DNA from: Bradyrhizobium sp. ORS 278
GTDB lineage: Bacteria; Pseudomonadota; Alphaproteobacteria; Rhizobiales; Xanthobacteraceae
Reading direction: 5' to 3'
NCBI RefSeq assembly: GCF_000026145.1
Contig: NC_009445.1
Location: 1,798,001 to 1,862,000, forward strand
Length of the DNA: 64,000 bases
The position numbers and the translations under genes are program-made. Shown piece by piece: positions 45,563-55,008 of the stretch. The first letter of the stretch is position 1. Each line of letters starts with the position of its first letter. The notes below the pieces were generated by a model. The model was not told the DNA's origin, searched no databases, and saw nothing but the letters and a program-made list of their open reading frames with translations.

Positions 45563-46085
45563 ACGCTCTCTCCTGATTGTCGAGGACGACGACGGCTTTG
45601 CGCGCACCTTGAAGCGCTCGTTCGAGCGGCGCGGCTATGAGGCGGTGATCGCAGCGTCGCTCGAAGACGTCGACGAGATCATCAAGGACAAGACGTTCGG
45701 CTACGCCGTCGTCGACCTCAAGCTCGGCGGCGCCTCCGGCCTCGTCTGCGTCGAGAAGCTTCACGCCCATGATCCGGAGATGCTGATCGTGGTGCTCACC
45801 GGCTTTGCCAGCATCGCCACCGCGGTCGAGGCGATCAAGCTCGGCGCCTGCCATTATCTGGCGAAGCCGTCGAACACCGATGACATCGAAGAAGCTTTCC
45901 GCAAGGCCGAGGGCAACGCTCAGGTCGCGCTGCCCGAGCGCTCCACCTCGATCAAGACGCTCGAATGGGAGCGCATCCACCAGACCCTGATCGACACCGA
46001 TTTCAACATCTCAGAAGCCGCGCGTCGGCTGGGCATGCACCGCCGCACCTTGGCGCGAAAGCTCGAGAAACGGCCGGTGAAGTGA
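45552..46085 (+). CDS. Response regulator, RegA/PrrA/ActR family
   Basis: A protein of about 177 residues: receiver domain (LLIVEDDDGFARTL, phospho-Asp in YAVVDLKLGGASG near residue 56, TGFASIATAVEAIKLGA) joined to the short Fis-type helix-turn-helix NISEAARRLGMHRRTLARKL that marks RegA proteins. GTG at 45552 follows GGAGAG and overlaps the kinase end by 11 bp. RegA-type regulators control respiration, hydrogenase, nitrogen and carbon fixation in related bacteria; here the pair sits at an oxidase operon. Confidence 0.92.
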   Translation: MEIERSLLIVEDDDGFARTLKRSFERRGYEAVIAASLEDVDEIIKDKTFGYAVVDLKLGGASGLVCVEKLHAHDPEMLIVVLTGFASIATAVEAIKLGACHYLAKPSNTDDIEEAFRKAEGNAQVALPERSTSIKTLEWERIHQTLIDTDFNISEAARRLGMHRRTLARKLEKRPVK

Positions 46086-46097
46086 CGAGCCGCCGCG

Positions 46098-47372
46098 CTA
46101 CTCCGCTGCCTCGCTCTTGCCCTCGATCAGGAGCACGTCGAGGCTTTCGATCTCCTGCATCGCGCGCCCGGCGATGCCCTGCAGGTCCCCGTACAGCCCC
46201 GCCGTGGAATCCAGCACGCCGCGCAGCTGCTCCTCGCGCTTGGCCCAGAGCCGCATCATGGTCTTGCGCTCGCGATCGAGATCCGACTGCATTTCAGTGA
46301 AGCGTTCGACGATGGCGTCGATGCGGTGGCGGAAGCGGGGGCCGGTGAGGTACGCGTAGACCATTTCCATCTTGGTCTGCTGGCCCTCCTGGGCGAGCTT
46401 GCTGCAGGCGACGTCGATCAGCGACTGCCTGAGCGCCTGGGACAGCGGCAGCGCGAAGCGCGGCTCGGCGACCCAGACGCCGTCGATCAGGTCGAAGCCG
46501 TCGACGCCTTTGGGCAGCGCGGTCGAGACGATCAGCGCGATGTCCGCCTTGGCCGTGCGCTGGTCGTCGCGCAGCTTCACGAGCCAGCCATCGCTCCAGT
46601 TCTTGGTGCGCTTGGATTCCCACAGGATGGCGCCGCAGGCCTGGCCGCCGGGGCCGACCACGCGATGGATGACGTCGCCGCCGAACTCGCCTTTCGGCAC
46701 CGGCTCGACGAGGTCGCGGGGAAAGCGCGCGCGCAATTGCGATTCCAGCTCGATCTCCAGCGCCTCGCCCTGCAGCTGCTGCGAGCCCTGCTCGGCCTTG
46801 CGGCGGAGCTCTTCGATCTGCCGCTGCATGCCGGCGATCTGGGTCTCCTTCTCCGCGACCTTGGCCCTCAGCGCCTCCTCGGCCTCCAGCCGCGCCTTGT
46901 CGCGGACCGCGACGAGGTTCTCCTGCACCTTGGTCTCGATGGTGAGGTCGAGCTCGCGGCGGGCCTCGTCGAGCTCGCGCTGCTTGCGCAGCATCTCGGC
47001 CTGCGCCTTCTGCGCATCCGCGAGCTTGGCGTCCTTGCTGACGATCGCCTGGTGCAATTCCGCTAGCTGGCGGTCGCGGTTGCCGATCTCGTCGGCGACG
47101 GCCTGCCGCGCCCGCTCGGCCTCGGCCTGCGCGATCGCGGCGCGCTCGGCCTTCAGCTTGGCGGCGACCTGCTGGTCGATCGCGGCCCTGGCCTGCGCGA
47201 TCTGCTCCTGCGCGGCCTTGAGTTGCGCTTCGCGGCGGCCGAAATCGGCTTCCTTCGCTGCGAGCTGCTTCTCGAACTGCCGGCGCGTCTCCGCGATCAG
47301 GGGCGCTGCGAGCTGCTCGGTGAGCCTGATCTCGGTACGGCAGGAGGGGCAGACGATCTGGGGATCGGTCAT
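46098..47372 (-). CDS. DUF2130-family protein with long coiled coil
   Basis: A 424-residue protein. It begins with a zinc-ribbon-like CPSC motif (PQIVCPSCRTEIRL), then a long Lys/Glu/Ala-rich coiled coil (about 30-210), then a C-terminal domain with GGDVIHRVVG and GAILWESKRTKNWSDGWLVKLRDDQR, a segment that resembles a nuclease-like core (D/E...ESKR). The ATG at 47372 is preceded by GGAGAG with good spacing; longer upstream starts lack this. The biochemical role is unknown. It converges on the RegA gene with a 12-bp gap. Confidence 0.85.
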   Translation of the reverse strand: MTDPQIVCPSCRTEIRLTEQLAAPLIAETRRQFEKQLAAKEADFGRREAQLKAAQEQIAQARAAIDQQVAAKLKAERAAIAQAEAERARQAVADEIGNRDRQLAELHQAIVSKDAKLADAQKAQAEMLRKQRELDEARRELDLTIETKVQENLVAVRDKARLEAEEALRAKVAEKETQIAGMQRQIEELRRKAEQGSQQLQGEALEIELESQLRARFPRDLVEPVPKGEFGGDVIHRVVGPGGQACGAILWESKRTKNWSDGWLVKLRDDQRTAKADIALIVSTALPKGVDGFDLIDGVWVAEPRFALPLSQALRQSLIDVACSKLAQEGQQTKMEMVYAYLTGPRFRHRIDAIVERFTEMQSDLDRERKTMMRLWAKREEQLRGVLDSTAGLYGDLQGIAGRAMQEIESLDVLLIEGKSEAAE

Positions 47373-47464
47373 GATTCGCATCTCTCCATGGACATGCAAT
47401 CTAACCGGCCGCCGCGCGGTGTTTAACCTGCGCGGACGGCTTATCCCGAGCAATTATCCGCGAT

Positions 47465-50400
47465 TCACGCGTTGTGCGGCTTGGCCTCCTGTGCCGCCGT
47501 CTTCTCCGGCGTCTTGATGCGGAACCAGGCGACATACAGCGCCGGCAGGAACAGCAGGGTCAGCACCGTGCCGACGATGATGCCGCCCATCATCGCATAA
47601 GCCATCGGGCCCCAGAACACCTCGCGCGCGATCGGGATCAACGCGAGCGAGGCCGCCGCCGCCGTCAGCATGATCGGCCGCATGCGGTGCTCGGTCGCCT
47701 CCATCACGGCCTCCCAGGGCGGGCGGCCCTCGTCGCGCAGATGCTCGATCTGCACGATCAAGATGACGGAGTTGCGGATCAGGATGCCGATCAGCGCGAG
47801 CACGCCGAGGATGGCGACGAAGCCCAGCGGCGCGCCGCTCGGCAGCAGCGCCGCCACGACGCCGATCAAGGCCAGCGGCGCCACCGCGAACACCAGGAAC
47901 AGCCGCTGGAAGCTCTGCAGCTGCAGCATCAGGATCGTGGCCATCGTGAACAGCATGATCGGCACGACCGCGATGATCGGCGCCTGGCTCTTGGCGCTCT
48001 CCTCGACGCTGCCGCCGGTGACGACCTTGTAGCCGGCCGGAAGCTTGGCGTTGAACGCGGCCAGCGCCGGCTTGAGCTGATCGACCACCGTGTTCGGCTG
48101 CACCTGGTCGATCACGCTGGCCTTCAGGGTCAGCGTCGGCAGCCGCGAGCGGCGCCAGATCTCCGGCTGCTCGATCTGGTAGCGCAGGGTCGCGAGCGCG
48201 GCGAGCGGGATCGACTGGCCGTTGGAGCCCGAGAGCTGCAGATCGCGCAGGGTCTCCAGCGATTGCCGCTCCTTGGCCTGTGCGCGGCCGCGGACGTCGA
48301 TCAGATAGATGTCGTCGCGCACCTGGGTGATGGAGGTGCCGTCGAGCACGCCATTCAGCGCATTGGCGATGTCGGAGGAGGTGACGCCGAGCTGGCGCGC
48401 CTTGTCCTGGAGGACGTCGACCTTCACGACCCGCGACGGCTCCATCCAGTCGAAGATGACAGCGCCGAGATGGCTGTTGCCGCGCATCACGCCGGCATAC
48501 TCCTGGGCGATCTCGCGCACCTTGGCCACATCGGGCCCGCTGACGCGGTACTGCACGGGACGGCCGACCGGTGGACCGATGTCGAGCAGATGCACATAGG
48601 CGTCGGTGCCCGGAAAGGTCTTGGTCAGATAGGCCTGCAGCTTGGCGCGGGCCCGGTCGCGGGCCTCGAGGCTCTTGGTCACGATGATGACCTGGCCGAA
48701 CGACACGTCCGCCGGCTGCACGTCGAAGGACAGCACGAAGCGCTGCGCGCCGGTGCCGACATAGGTCGACCAATGGTCGATATCGGGATCGCCCTTGAGC
48801 GCCTCCTGCTCGAACTTCGCCATCTGCGCATTGGTCTCGGCGATCGAGGAGTTCTGTGGCAGGTTGAAGTCGATCACCAGCTCGTTGCGGTCGGAGGAGG
48901 GAAAGAACTGCTGCTGCACGAAGCGCATGCCGAACACCGACAGCCCGAAAACCAGGACCGTTACGATGATCGTGGTCCAGCGATACCGCATGCAGGCGTT
49001 CAGCATGACCCGGAACATCCGCGTCAGCCGACCACCTTCGGCGTGATGGGACGGCAGCGATGCGGGCAGGATGGTGACGCCGAGCAGCGGCGTGAACAGC
49101 ACCGCCACGATCCACGACACCACCAGCGACACCGCGATCACCACGAACAGCGTGAAGGTGAACTCGCCCGCGGCGCTGTTGTTGAGGCCGATCGGAATGA
49201 AGCCGGCGACAGTGACCAGCGTACCCGTCAGCATCGGGAACGCGGTGGAGGTGTAGACATAGGTCGCCGCCTTGCGCAGGCTGTCGCCCACCTCCAGCCG
49301 CGCCACCATCATCTCGACCGCGATCATCGCGTCGTCGACGAGCAGGCCGAGCGCGATGATCAGCGCGCCCAGCGAGATGCGCTGCAGCGAGATGCCGGTA
49401 TAGGCCATGAACAGGAAGGTGATGGCGAGCACCAGCGGGATCGAGATCGCGACGACCAGACCGGCGCGCACGCCGAGGCTGACGAAAGAAATCGCAAGCA
49501 CGATGATCACGGCTTCATACAAGGCCTTGGTGAAGCCGCCGACCGCTTCCTCGACGATTTTGGGCTGGTCCGAGACCAGATGCACGCCGACGCCGACGGG
49601 CAGGTCGGCGATGACCTTGGTCATTTCCTCCTTCAGCGCCTCGCCGAAATCGAGCAGGTTGGCGCCAGCCTTCATGCCGATGGCGAGCCCGATCGCGGGC
49701 TGGCCGTTGAAGCGGAACAGCGATGTCGGCGGATCCTCATAGCCGCGGGTGATGGTGGCGACGTCGGTGAGCGGGAAGAAGCGGTCGTTGATGCGCAGGT
49801 TGATCTGCTTCAGGCTCTCTTCCGAGGTGAATTGCCCGGAGACGCGCACCGCGATCCGCTCCGGTCCCGCCTGCAGCACGCCGGAGGGTGACACCGCGTT
49901 CTGCGCCTGCAAGGCGTTGAGGATGGTGCGCTGGTCGATGCCGAGGGCGGCGACCTTGCGCGGCGAGAATTCGAGATAGATCACCTCGTTCTGCGCGCCG
50001 ACGATGTCGACGCGGCCGACATTCGGCACCGTCAGCACCTTGGCGCGGACCTCCTCGACGCGGTCGCGCAGCTGGCGCTGGCTCAATCCGTCGCTGGTGA
50101 AGGCATAGATGTTGCCGAATACGTCGCCGAAGCGGTCGTTGAAGCCGGGGCCGACGACGCCGGAGGGGAAGTCGCCCTTGATGTCGTTGATAAGGTTACG
50201 CACCTGCAGCCAGGTCGGCACCACGTCGCGGGCTTTCGTGGTCGCCAGGAGATTGACGAACACGGTGGTCTGGCCGGGCACGGTCAGGCTCTTGGTGTAG
50301 TCGAGCGCCGGCAGCTCCTCGAGCTTCTTCTCGATGCGCTCGGTGACCTGCCGCGTCATCTCTTCGGCGGATGCGCCCGGCCATTTGGCCTGGATCAGCA

Positions 50401-50542
50401 TCGTCTTGATGGTGAACGACGGATCCTCCTCGCGTCCCAGATGGAGGTAGGAGAACAGGCCCGCCGCCATGAAGGCGATCATGAAGTACCAGACCAGCGA
50501 GCGGTGCTCGAGCGCCCAGTCGGAGAGATTGAAGGACTTCAC
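47465..50542 (-). CDS. RND efflux pump inner-membrane transporter
   Basis: A 1025-residue RND transporter with 12 hydrophobic helices and two large periplasmic loops. The TM4 proton-relay acidic pair is in ALGLLVDDAMIAVEMM. The N-terminal half has FNDRFGDVFGNIYAFTSD and GLNNSAAGEFTF; the C-terminal half has GVLALIGILIRNSVILIVQIEH. It resembles the HAE1-type drug pumps, with no metal-pump signature seen. The ATG overlaps the upstream membrane-fusion gene by 4 bp. Two membrane-fusion genes precede it, but no outer-membrane channel gene is present. Confidence 0.93.
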   Translation of the reverse strand: MKSFNLSDWALEHRSLVWYFMIAFMAAGLFSYLHLGREEDPSFTIKTMLIQAKWPGASAEEMTRQVTERIEKKLEELPALDYTKSLTVPGQTTVFVNLLATTKARDVVPTWLQVRNLINDIKGDFPSGVVGPGFNDRFGDVFGNIYAFTSDGLSQRQLRDRVEEVRAKVLTVPNVGRVDIVGAQNEVIYLEFSPRKVAALGIDQRTILNALQAQNAVSPSGVLQAGPERIAVRVSGQFTSEESLKQINLRINDRFFPLTDVATITRGYEDPPTSLFRFNGQPAIGLAIGMKAGANLLDFGEALKEEMTKVIADLPVGVGVHLVSDQPKIVEEAVGGFTKALYEAVIIVLAISFVSLGVRAGLVVAISIPLVLAITFLFMAYTGISLQRISLGALIIALGLLVDDAMIAVEMMVARLEVGDSLRKAATYVYTSTAFPMLTGTLVTVAGFIPIGLNNSAAGEFTFTLFVVIAVSLVVSWIVAVLFTPLLGVTILPASLPSHHAEGGRLTRMFRVMLNACMRYRWTTIIVTVLVFGLSVFGMRFVQQQFFPSSDRNELVIDFNLPQNSSIAETNAQMAKFEQEALKGDPDIDHWSTYVGTGAQRFVLSFDVQPADVSFGQVIIVTKSLEARDRARAKLQAYLTKTFPGTDAYVHLLDIGPPVGRPVQYRVSGPDVAKVREIAQEYAGVMRGNSHLGAVIFDWMEPSRVVKVDVLQDKARQLGVTSSDIANALNGVLDGTSITQVRDDIYLIDVRGRAQAKERQSLETLRDLQLSGSNGQSIPLAALATLRYQIEQPEIWRRSRLPTLTLKASVIDQVQPNTVVDQLKPALAAFNAKLPAGYKVVTGGSVEESAKSQAPIIAVVPIMLFTMATILMLQLQSFQRLFLVFAVAPLALIGVVAALLPSGAPLGFVAILGVLALIGILIRNSVILIVQIEHLRDEGRPPWEAVMEATEHRMRPIMLTAAAASLALIPIAREVFWGPMAYAMMGGIIVGTVLTLLFLPALYVAWFRIKTPEKTAAQEAKPHNA

Positions 50543-51615
50543 GGCTGAGTTTCCTGATCGATGCGGACGGCCTGGCCATCCTTCAGACTGTTCACGCCGG
50601 CGGTGACGACACGCTGCCCGGCTTCGAGACCGCTGGTGACGCGGATGCCACCGTCCTCGTTGGTCGCGATCGTGATCTGCTGTCGCTTGACCGTCTTGCT
50701 GGCGGCGTCGACGAGCCAGACGAAGCTCTTGTCGTTCTCGGCGAGGATCGCCGAGCGCGGCAGCTTGATGATGGTCTTCTGCTCGGTGTTGAGCGCGGCG
50801 GTCACGGTGGTCCCGAGACGCATGATGTCAGGCGGATTGTCGAGCGTGATGCGGATACGGCGGGTCCGCGTCGTCGCGTCGGCGCGCGGCGCGATCTCGC
50901 GCACCGTGCCGGTCGTGCTTACGCTCGGATCGACTTGCGACCGCACCGTGAACGACGTACCGGCCTGCAGGCCACCTGCGATATCGTCGCCGACGTCGAT
51001 GACGGCTTCGCGAATATCCGGCCGCGCCACCGTGACCACGCTCTGGCCGGGCGACACGACCTGGCCGACCTCGGCGTTGACGGCGGTGACGATGCCGGCG
51101 AAATCGGCCTTCAGCTGCGCATAGCCGAGCTGCTCGCGCGCCTTTGCGAGGTTGGACTGCGCCTTGATCACCGAGGCCTGCGCGGCGGCGCGCGACTGCT
51201 CGGCGTTCTCCAATGTCGCTTTTGTCGTGGCGTCGGTTTCCAGCAGAGTGCGCTGGCGGCCTTCGGTGCCGGTTGCGTTGGTCAGTTGCGCCTGGCTGCG
51301 CGACACTTCGGCCGCGGAGGCGCGCACCGCGAATTCGAGCGCGGCGGGATCGATCGCCGCCACCACCTGATCCTGCCTGATCATGTCGCCGACATAGACG
51401 GGGCGCGCGATCAGGCGGCCGAGCACGCGAAAGCTGAGATCGGCCTTGTAGCGCGGCTCGATGGTGCCGGTGACCGCGGATCCGTTGGCGGCTTGCGGCT
51501 CGACCTTCAGCGACAGCACCGGCCGGACCGGCTCCGGCGCCGCGGCCTTCTCGTTGCAGCCGGCGAGCACGGCGAGCGCACCAAGCGAAACAACACAACG
51601 CATCGGCGTCATCAC
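50539..51615 (-). CDS. RND efflux membrane-fusion protein, second of a tandem pair
   Basis: A 358-residue periplasmic adaptor with signal lipobox LAGC (residues 16-19: LAVLAGCNEKAAA). It has the biotinyl/lipoyl-like hairpin halves around VGDMIRQDQVVAAIDP and VNAEVGQVVSPGQSVVTVA flanking a coiled coil, then a beta-barrel domain. It is paralogous to the gene immediately upstream, and overlaps both neighbours by ATGA, so both adaptors and the pump form one operon. Confidence 0.92.
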   Translation of the reverse strand: MMTPMRCVVSLGALAVLAGCNEKAAAPEPVRPVLSLKVEPQAANGSAVTGTIEPRYKADLSFRVLGRLIARPVYVGDMIRQDQVVAAIDPAALEFAVRASAAEVSRSQAQLTNATGTEGRQRTLLETDATTKATLENAEQSRAAAQASVIKAQSNLAKAREQLGYAQLKADFAGIVTAVNAEVGQVVSPGQSVVTVARPDIREAVIDVGDDIAGGLQAGTSFTVRSQVDPSVSTTGTVREIAPRADATTRTRRIRITLDNPPDIMRLGTTVTAALNTEQKTIIKLPRSAILAENDKSFVWLVDAASKTVKRQQITIATNEDGGIRVTSGLEAGQRVVTAGVNSLKDGQAVRIDQETQP

Positions 51616-52733
51616 GACCGCTTCTCCTCGTTGAACGTGATCTGCTGGCCGATGCTCAAGAGCTTGCCGCCGTCGGTCACGACGCGGTCGCCAGGTTCAA
51701 GCCCGGCCGAAACGACGATCGTGCCGGTCTCGTAATCCTCGATCTTGATCGGTTTCAGGGACACCGTCTTGTCGGTGGCATTGACGAGCCAGACCGCCGG
51801 CGTCTTGCTCGCCGCGGTCAGCGCGCTCCACGGCAGCACGATGCGCTGCTCCGGCTTGATGAAGCCGGTGGCCGACACGGCGCTGCCGAGGGTCATCTCC
51901 GGCGATGGATTCTCGATCGCGATCTTGATGCGGACGGTGCCGGATTTTGCGTCGATGGTCGGCGAGACCTCGCGCACGGTGCCCTTCGCGGTCACGGAGG
52001 GGTCCGACAGCAGCGCCAGCGCAACCTTGCTGTCGTCGAACTTGAGCGACAGCGCCGCTTCGTAGACGTCGATCACGGCGTCGCGGTTGCCGTCATGCGC
52101 GAGCGTGAACACCGATTGCCCGGCTTGCGCGACCTGGCCCACCTCGATATTGCGCGCGGTGATGGTGCCGTCGGCATCGGCGCGAAGCTCTGTGTAGGTC
52201 AGCGCGTCCTTCGCGGTGCCGAGTTGTGCTTTCGCGGATTCCAGCGAGCCTTCCGCCGTGCGCAGCGTCTCCTGCGCCTGGTCGAAGGTCGCGCGGGTCG
52301 TGAACCCGCTCGTGATCAAGGTCTGCTGCCGGTTGAAGTTGGAGGTCGCTACCTTGACCTGCGACTCCGCCGCAGCAACCGCAGCCTGTGCCGAGTCGAG
52401 ATCGGCCTGCTGCTCCGCGGGATCGATCCGGGCGAGCAACTGGCCGGCCTTGACCTGCGCACCGACCTCGACAAGCCGCTCGGTGACCCGGCCGCTCACC
52501 CGGAACGACAGCTCGGCCAGCACGCGCGCCTGCACGTCGCCTGTGAGCGTGATCGACTGCCGCCGCTCCGACAGCTTGACGATCTGGGTCTGCACCAGCC
52601 GAACCGGTTGCGCGGTGACGGCCGCCTTTTGGTCGCAGCCCGCAAGCAGCAGCCCGATCGCGGCACAGCCCGCCGCCGCCAGCCGACGCCGGCGCGGAAG
52701 AGGAGGAGGTGGGGATCGCAGAACTGAGGTCAT
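51612..52733 (-). CDS. RND efflux membrane-fusion protein, first of a tandem pair
   Basis: A 373-residue adaptor lipoprotein: MTSVLRSP start at 52733, basic N-terminus, hydrophobic stretch and lipobox LLAGC near residues 28-32. Lipoyl-like segments VEVGAQVKAGQLLARIDP and IEVGQVAQAGQSVFTLA flank the coiled coil. A longer frame to 52925 has no adaptor homology and would run through the predicted operator. It starts the three-gene pump operon, divergent from a TetR gene. Confidence 0.92.
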   Translation of the reverse strand: MTSVLRSPPPPLPRRRRLAAAGCAAIGLLLAGCDQKAAVTAQPVRLVQTQIVKLSERRQSITLTGDVQARVLAELSFRVSGRVTERLVEVGAQVKAGQLLARIDPAEQQADLDSAQAAVAAAESQVKVATSNFNRQQTLITSGFTTRATFDQAQETLRTAEGSLESAKAQLGTAKDALTYTELRADADGTITARNIEVGQVAQAGQSVFTLAHDGNRDAVIDVYEAALSLKFDDSKVALALLSDPSVTAKGTVREVSPTIDAKSGTVRIKIAIENPSPEMTLGSAVSATGFIKPEQRIVLPWSALTAASKTPAVWLVNATDKTVSLKPIKIEDYETGTIVVSAGLEPGDRVVTDGGKLLSIGQQITFNEEKRS

Positions 52734-52918
52734 GGTTGCACGTTCGGGCCCAAAGCAATGGTTGACGGAGCGTTGATCCGACCGGGACGCGGTCGTCTGT
52801 TTCGCCCGGAATTCGCGGACGGTGGTCGTCTGTTCAGCCGCCGGCCCTTCCGGTTCCCGTCCAGATGGAAGAGGCGTGTGGGAACACGAGAACAGGTTCC
52901 CATTGACAGTGCGTGAAT

Positions 52919-52948
52919 TAGACAATCAGGTCTAGAAAAAATTGTCTA
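52919..52948. promoter_or_regulatory. Inverted repeat, probable TetR operator of the RND pump
   Basis: TAGACAAT, 14 bases that include the palindrome TCTAGA, then ATTGTCTA: perfect 8-bp arms. It lies in the roughly 320-bp divergent region between the pump operon (ATG at 52733) and the tetR gene (about 53052). This is the usual place for the operator of a local TetR repressor acting on both promoters. No other structure stands out in the rest of the gap. Confidence 0.7.
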
Positions 52949-53051
52949 GTAAATTTCCTGTTGGAGGGTTTAGAAGACGGTATGCCACGGGCGCGCGTCG
53001 ACAGGACGAGGCCGCTGCTGCTGATGGCCGCAACATGAGCTTGATCGAATC

Positions 53052-53687
53052 GTGCGACGGAAAGATGTGACCAGGTCGGAGGCGGCTTCGGCCCGCACGT
53101 CGCCGCGCGCGCCACGGCAAGCGCGCGGCCGTGAGCGTCGCGAGCAACTGCTCGACGCGGCGGCCGCGCTGATCGCCGAGTCGGGCCTCGCCGCCGTCAG
53201 CATGCACGCTGCGGCCGAGCGCGCCGGCGCATCGATCGGCTCGGTCTATCACTTCTTTCGCGACAAGGCGCAGATGCTCGATGCGCTGGCCGAGCGTCAC
53301 GACGTTGAATTGCAGCCGGCCTTCCATCGCATGCGGCAGCGGAGCGATGCGGAATGGGTGGCGCTGTCGCCGTCAGACGTGTTCGAGCAGCTGATCGGCT
53401 GGGCGCTCCGCTACTTCGTCCGTCATCCCGATGCGCTGGCCACGCTCGATCTGCACGATCAGACCACGCATGCCGAGTTCAAGGCCGTGATCGACCGGGT
53501 GATGCGCGCGCGGCTCGGCGCGGAGCTCGGCGCGCAAGCCGCCACCACCTTCGACGCCGTCGTGCTCGGGACGCTGTTGTTCACGCGCGAGCAGGACCCG
53601 CGCAGCCGCGACCTGGTGGTTTCCGCGCTGCCTGAGATGATGGCGGCCTATCTGACGGCCCTCGAGGCGAAGCGGCCGCGGCGCTGA
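53052..53687 (+). CDS. TetR-family regulator of the RND pump
   Basis: A protein of about 211 residues. The N-terminal helix-turn-helix is typical of TetR (REQLLDAAAALIAESGLAAVSM, then AERAGASIGSVYHFFRDK near residue 58). The ligand domain is variable. GTG at 53052 or GTG at 53067 may be the start; neither has a convincing ribosome site. It is divergent from the pump genes and next to the inverted repeat at 52919-52948, so it is probably a repressor relieved by pump substrates. Confidence 0.88.
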   Translation: MRRKDVTRSEAASARTSPRAPRQARGRERREQLLDAAAALIAESGLAAVSMHAAAERAGASIGSVYHFFRDKAQMLDALAERHDVELQPAFHRMRQRSDAEWVALSPSDVFEQLIGWALRYFVRHPDALATLDLHDQTTHAEFKAVIDRVMRARLGAELGAQAATTFDAVVLGTLLFTREQDPRSRDLVVSALPEMMAAYLTALEAKRPRR

Positions 53688-53720
53688 CATAGGAGCGGCG
53701 GATCGACGCGATCAGCGCGG

Positions 53721-54422
53721 CTATTTGAAGTGCCACTCGCCCTTCTTCCGCTGGATCGCCACCGGCCGTGGCGTCGCCGTGTCCTCGACGGGCTTCGCCG
53801 AGAGGATGATCTGGTCCTCGCCGTCCCAGCGTTCGAACTCGTAACGCCATTTGCTGTCCTCCGGCGTGCGGTAGTGCCAATCCTTCAGCGTCCGCTCACG
53901 TTTGGCGGGAACGATGTCGATGCCGTCAGGCGGTCCCGACGTGCCGAGGCGGGATGTCACTGCCGCCAGCCAGCGCCGTTCCGGCGAATAATGCGGCGGC
54001 GCGACCAGGCCGATCTCATCGCCGCTCTCGGCGCGCACCAGCAGCCAGTCGATGCCCTCCGGCCGGCCGCGCTCGATCAGCAGCAGGCCGTGATCGGTGA
54101 AGTATCCTGTCAGCTGGTATTTGACGCAGCCTTGGCCGTCGCTGTCGCTGCATTTGGCATCTTGGTTGCGATAGATGCGTGTGCGTCCGTTGCGGAAGGT
54201 TAATTTCAGGCCCGATCCGCTGCGCTGCGCGAGCTCCGGAATCTGGGCGAGACAGGCCGTCTCCGATCGATCCAGATCGCCGCGTCCGGTGTCATCGACG
54301 CAGCGGCCGTCCGGGGACGGATGATCGACGACGGAGAAGGCCGGACGCTCGCCGCCTATGGCCAGGTTGCCGCTCATGGCGAGGAGCAGCGCCGGCCCAA
54401 TCACGTGCTTCCAGCTCATCAC
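53721..54422 (-). CDS. Secreted protein of unknown function
   Basis: A 233-residue protein with a short signal-like N-terminus (SWKHVIGPALLLAMSGNLAIGG). Four cysteines in the first half (GRCVDD, TACLAQ, DAKCSD, QGCVKY) may pair. The C-terminal half is rich in Trp, Glu and Arg without a motif that I recognise. The start overlaps the stop of the small membrane-protein gene upstream (ATGA), so they are coupled. It converges on tetR with a 33-bp gap. No function can be proposed. Confidence 0.75.
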   Translation of the reverse strand: MMSWKHVIGPALLLAMSGNLAIGGERPAFSVVDHPSPDGRCVDDTGRGDLDRSETACLAQIPELAQRSGSGLKLTFRNGRTRIYRNQDAKCSDSDGQGCVKYQLTGYFTDHGLLLIERGRPEGIDWLLVRAESGDEIGLVAPPHYSPERRWLAAVTSRLGTSGPPDGIDIVPAKRERTLKDWHYRTPEDSKWRYEFERWDGEDQIILSAKPVEDTATPRPVAIQRKKGEWHFK

Positions 54423-54715
54423 AGTCGCTCCGCGGTCGAAGGGGTCTCGACACGATCTGCTCGCGTTTCTGACAGCGGCTGAGACTGATCGACGAGCCCT
54501 CCGTAACGGCGGCGGTGCCGGCGCCGTCGCTCCGGGCCGCGATGCCGCGGGCTGGCGAGCCTGTCCACCATCCAGGACAACAATCCGACGACGGCAAAGC
54601 TCGCGAGCAGCGAGATGCAGAGCAGCCCGAGATAAAGCTTCAGAACCGAGCTTGCGAAACAGGCAAGCGCAATGAGCGCGACAATGGCCAGCCGGCCTTT
54701 GACGGAGATCGACAT
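54419..54715 (-). CDS. Small membrane protein of unknown function
   Basis: A 98-residue protein with two hydrophobic segments in the first 50 residues (LAIVALIALACFASSVL and LGLLCISLLASFAVVGLLSWMV), then a very basic stretch HRGPERRRRHRRRYGG and a polar tail. It overlaps the following gene by 4 bp. Start at 54715 is supported only by the topology. Confidence 0.6.
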   Translation of the reverse strand: MSISVKGRLAIVALIALACFASSVLKLYLGLLCISLLASFAVVGLLSWMVDRLASPRHRGPERRRRHRRRYGGLVDQSQPLSETRADRVETPSTAERL

Positions 54716-55008
54716 GATGGGCGTTTCGCTGAGAGCTGTTTGTCAGATCACTCTAGCGTGAACACGCTTGGTGCCAAGTGGCGTGCATATGGGTGGTAAA
54801 TTTTGCCGCAAACCCTTTCCGACAATCGAACGCGCCAGAGATGAATCGTCGTGGCGCGGATCTGCTAACAACTAAGCGTTGCGGAAAATCCGGTTGTCAC
54901 GTCGGTCAGCTCTCGCCACGGTCGCGACAGCTGGAGAGAAGTTTGAATAGAACTGTCTCGACGTGGTCGTTGCGCTGAAAGCGCCGACGTCCGTTGGCAC
55001 ATTCCGCC

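Noticed and set aside
47474..49891. An 805-codon plus-strand frame opposite the RND pump
   Set aside because: Low-complexity His/Arg/Asp-rich shadow of a well-defined RND transporter.
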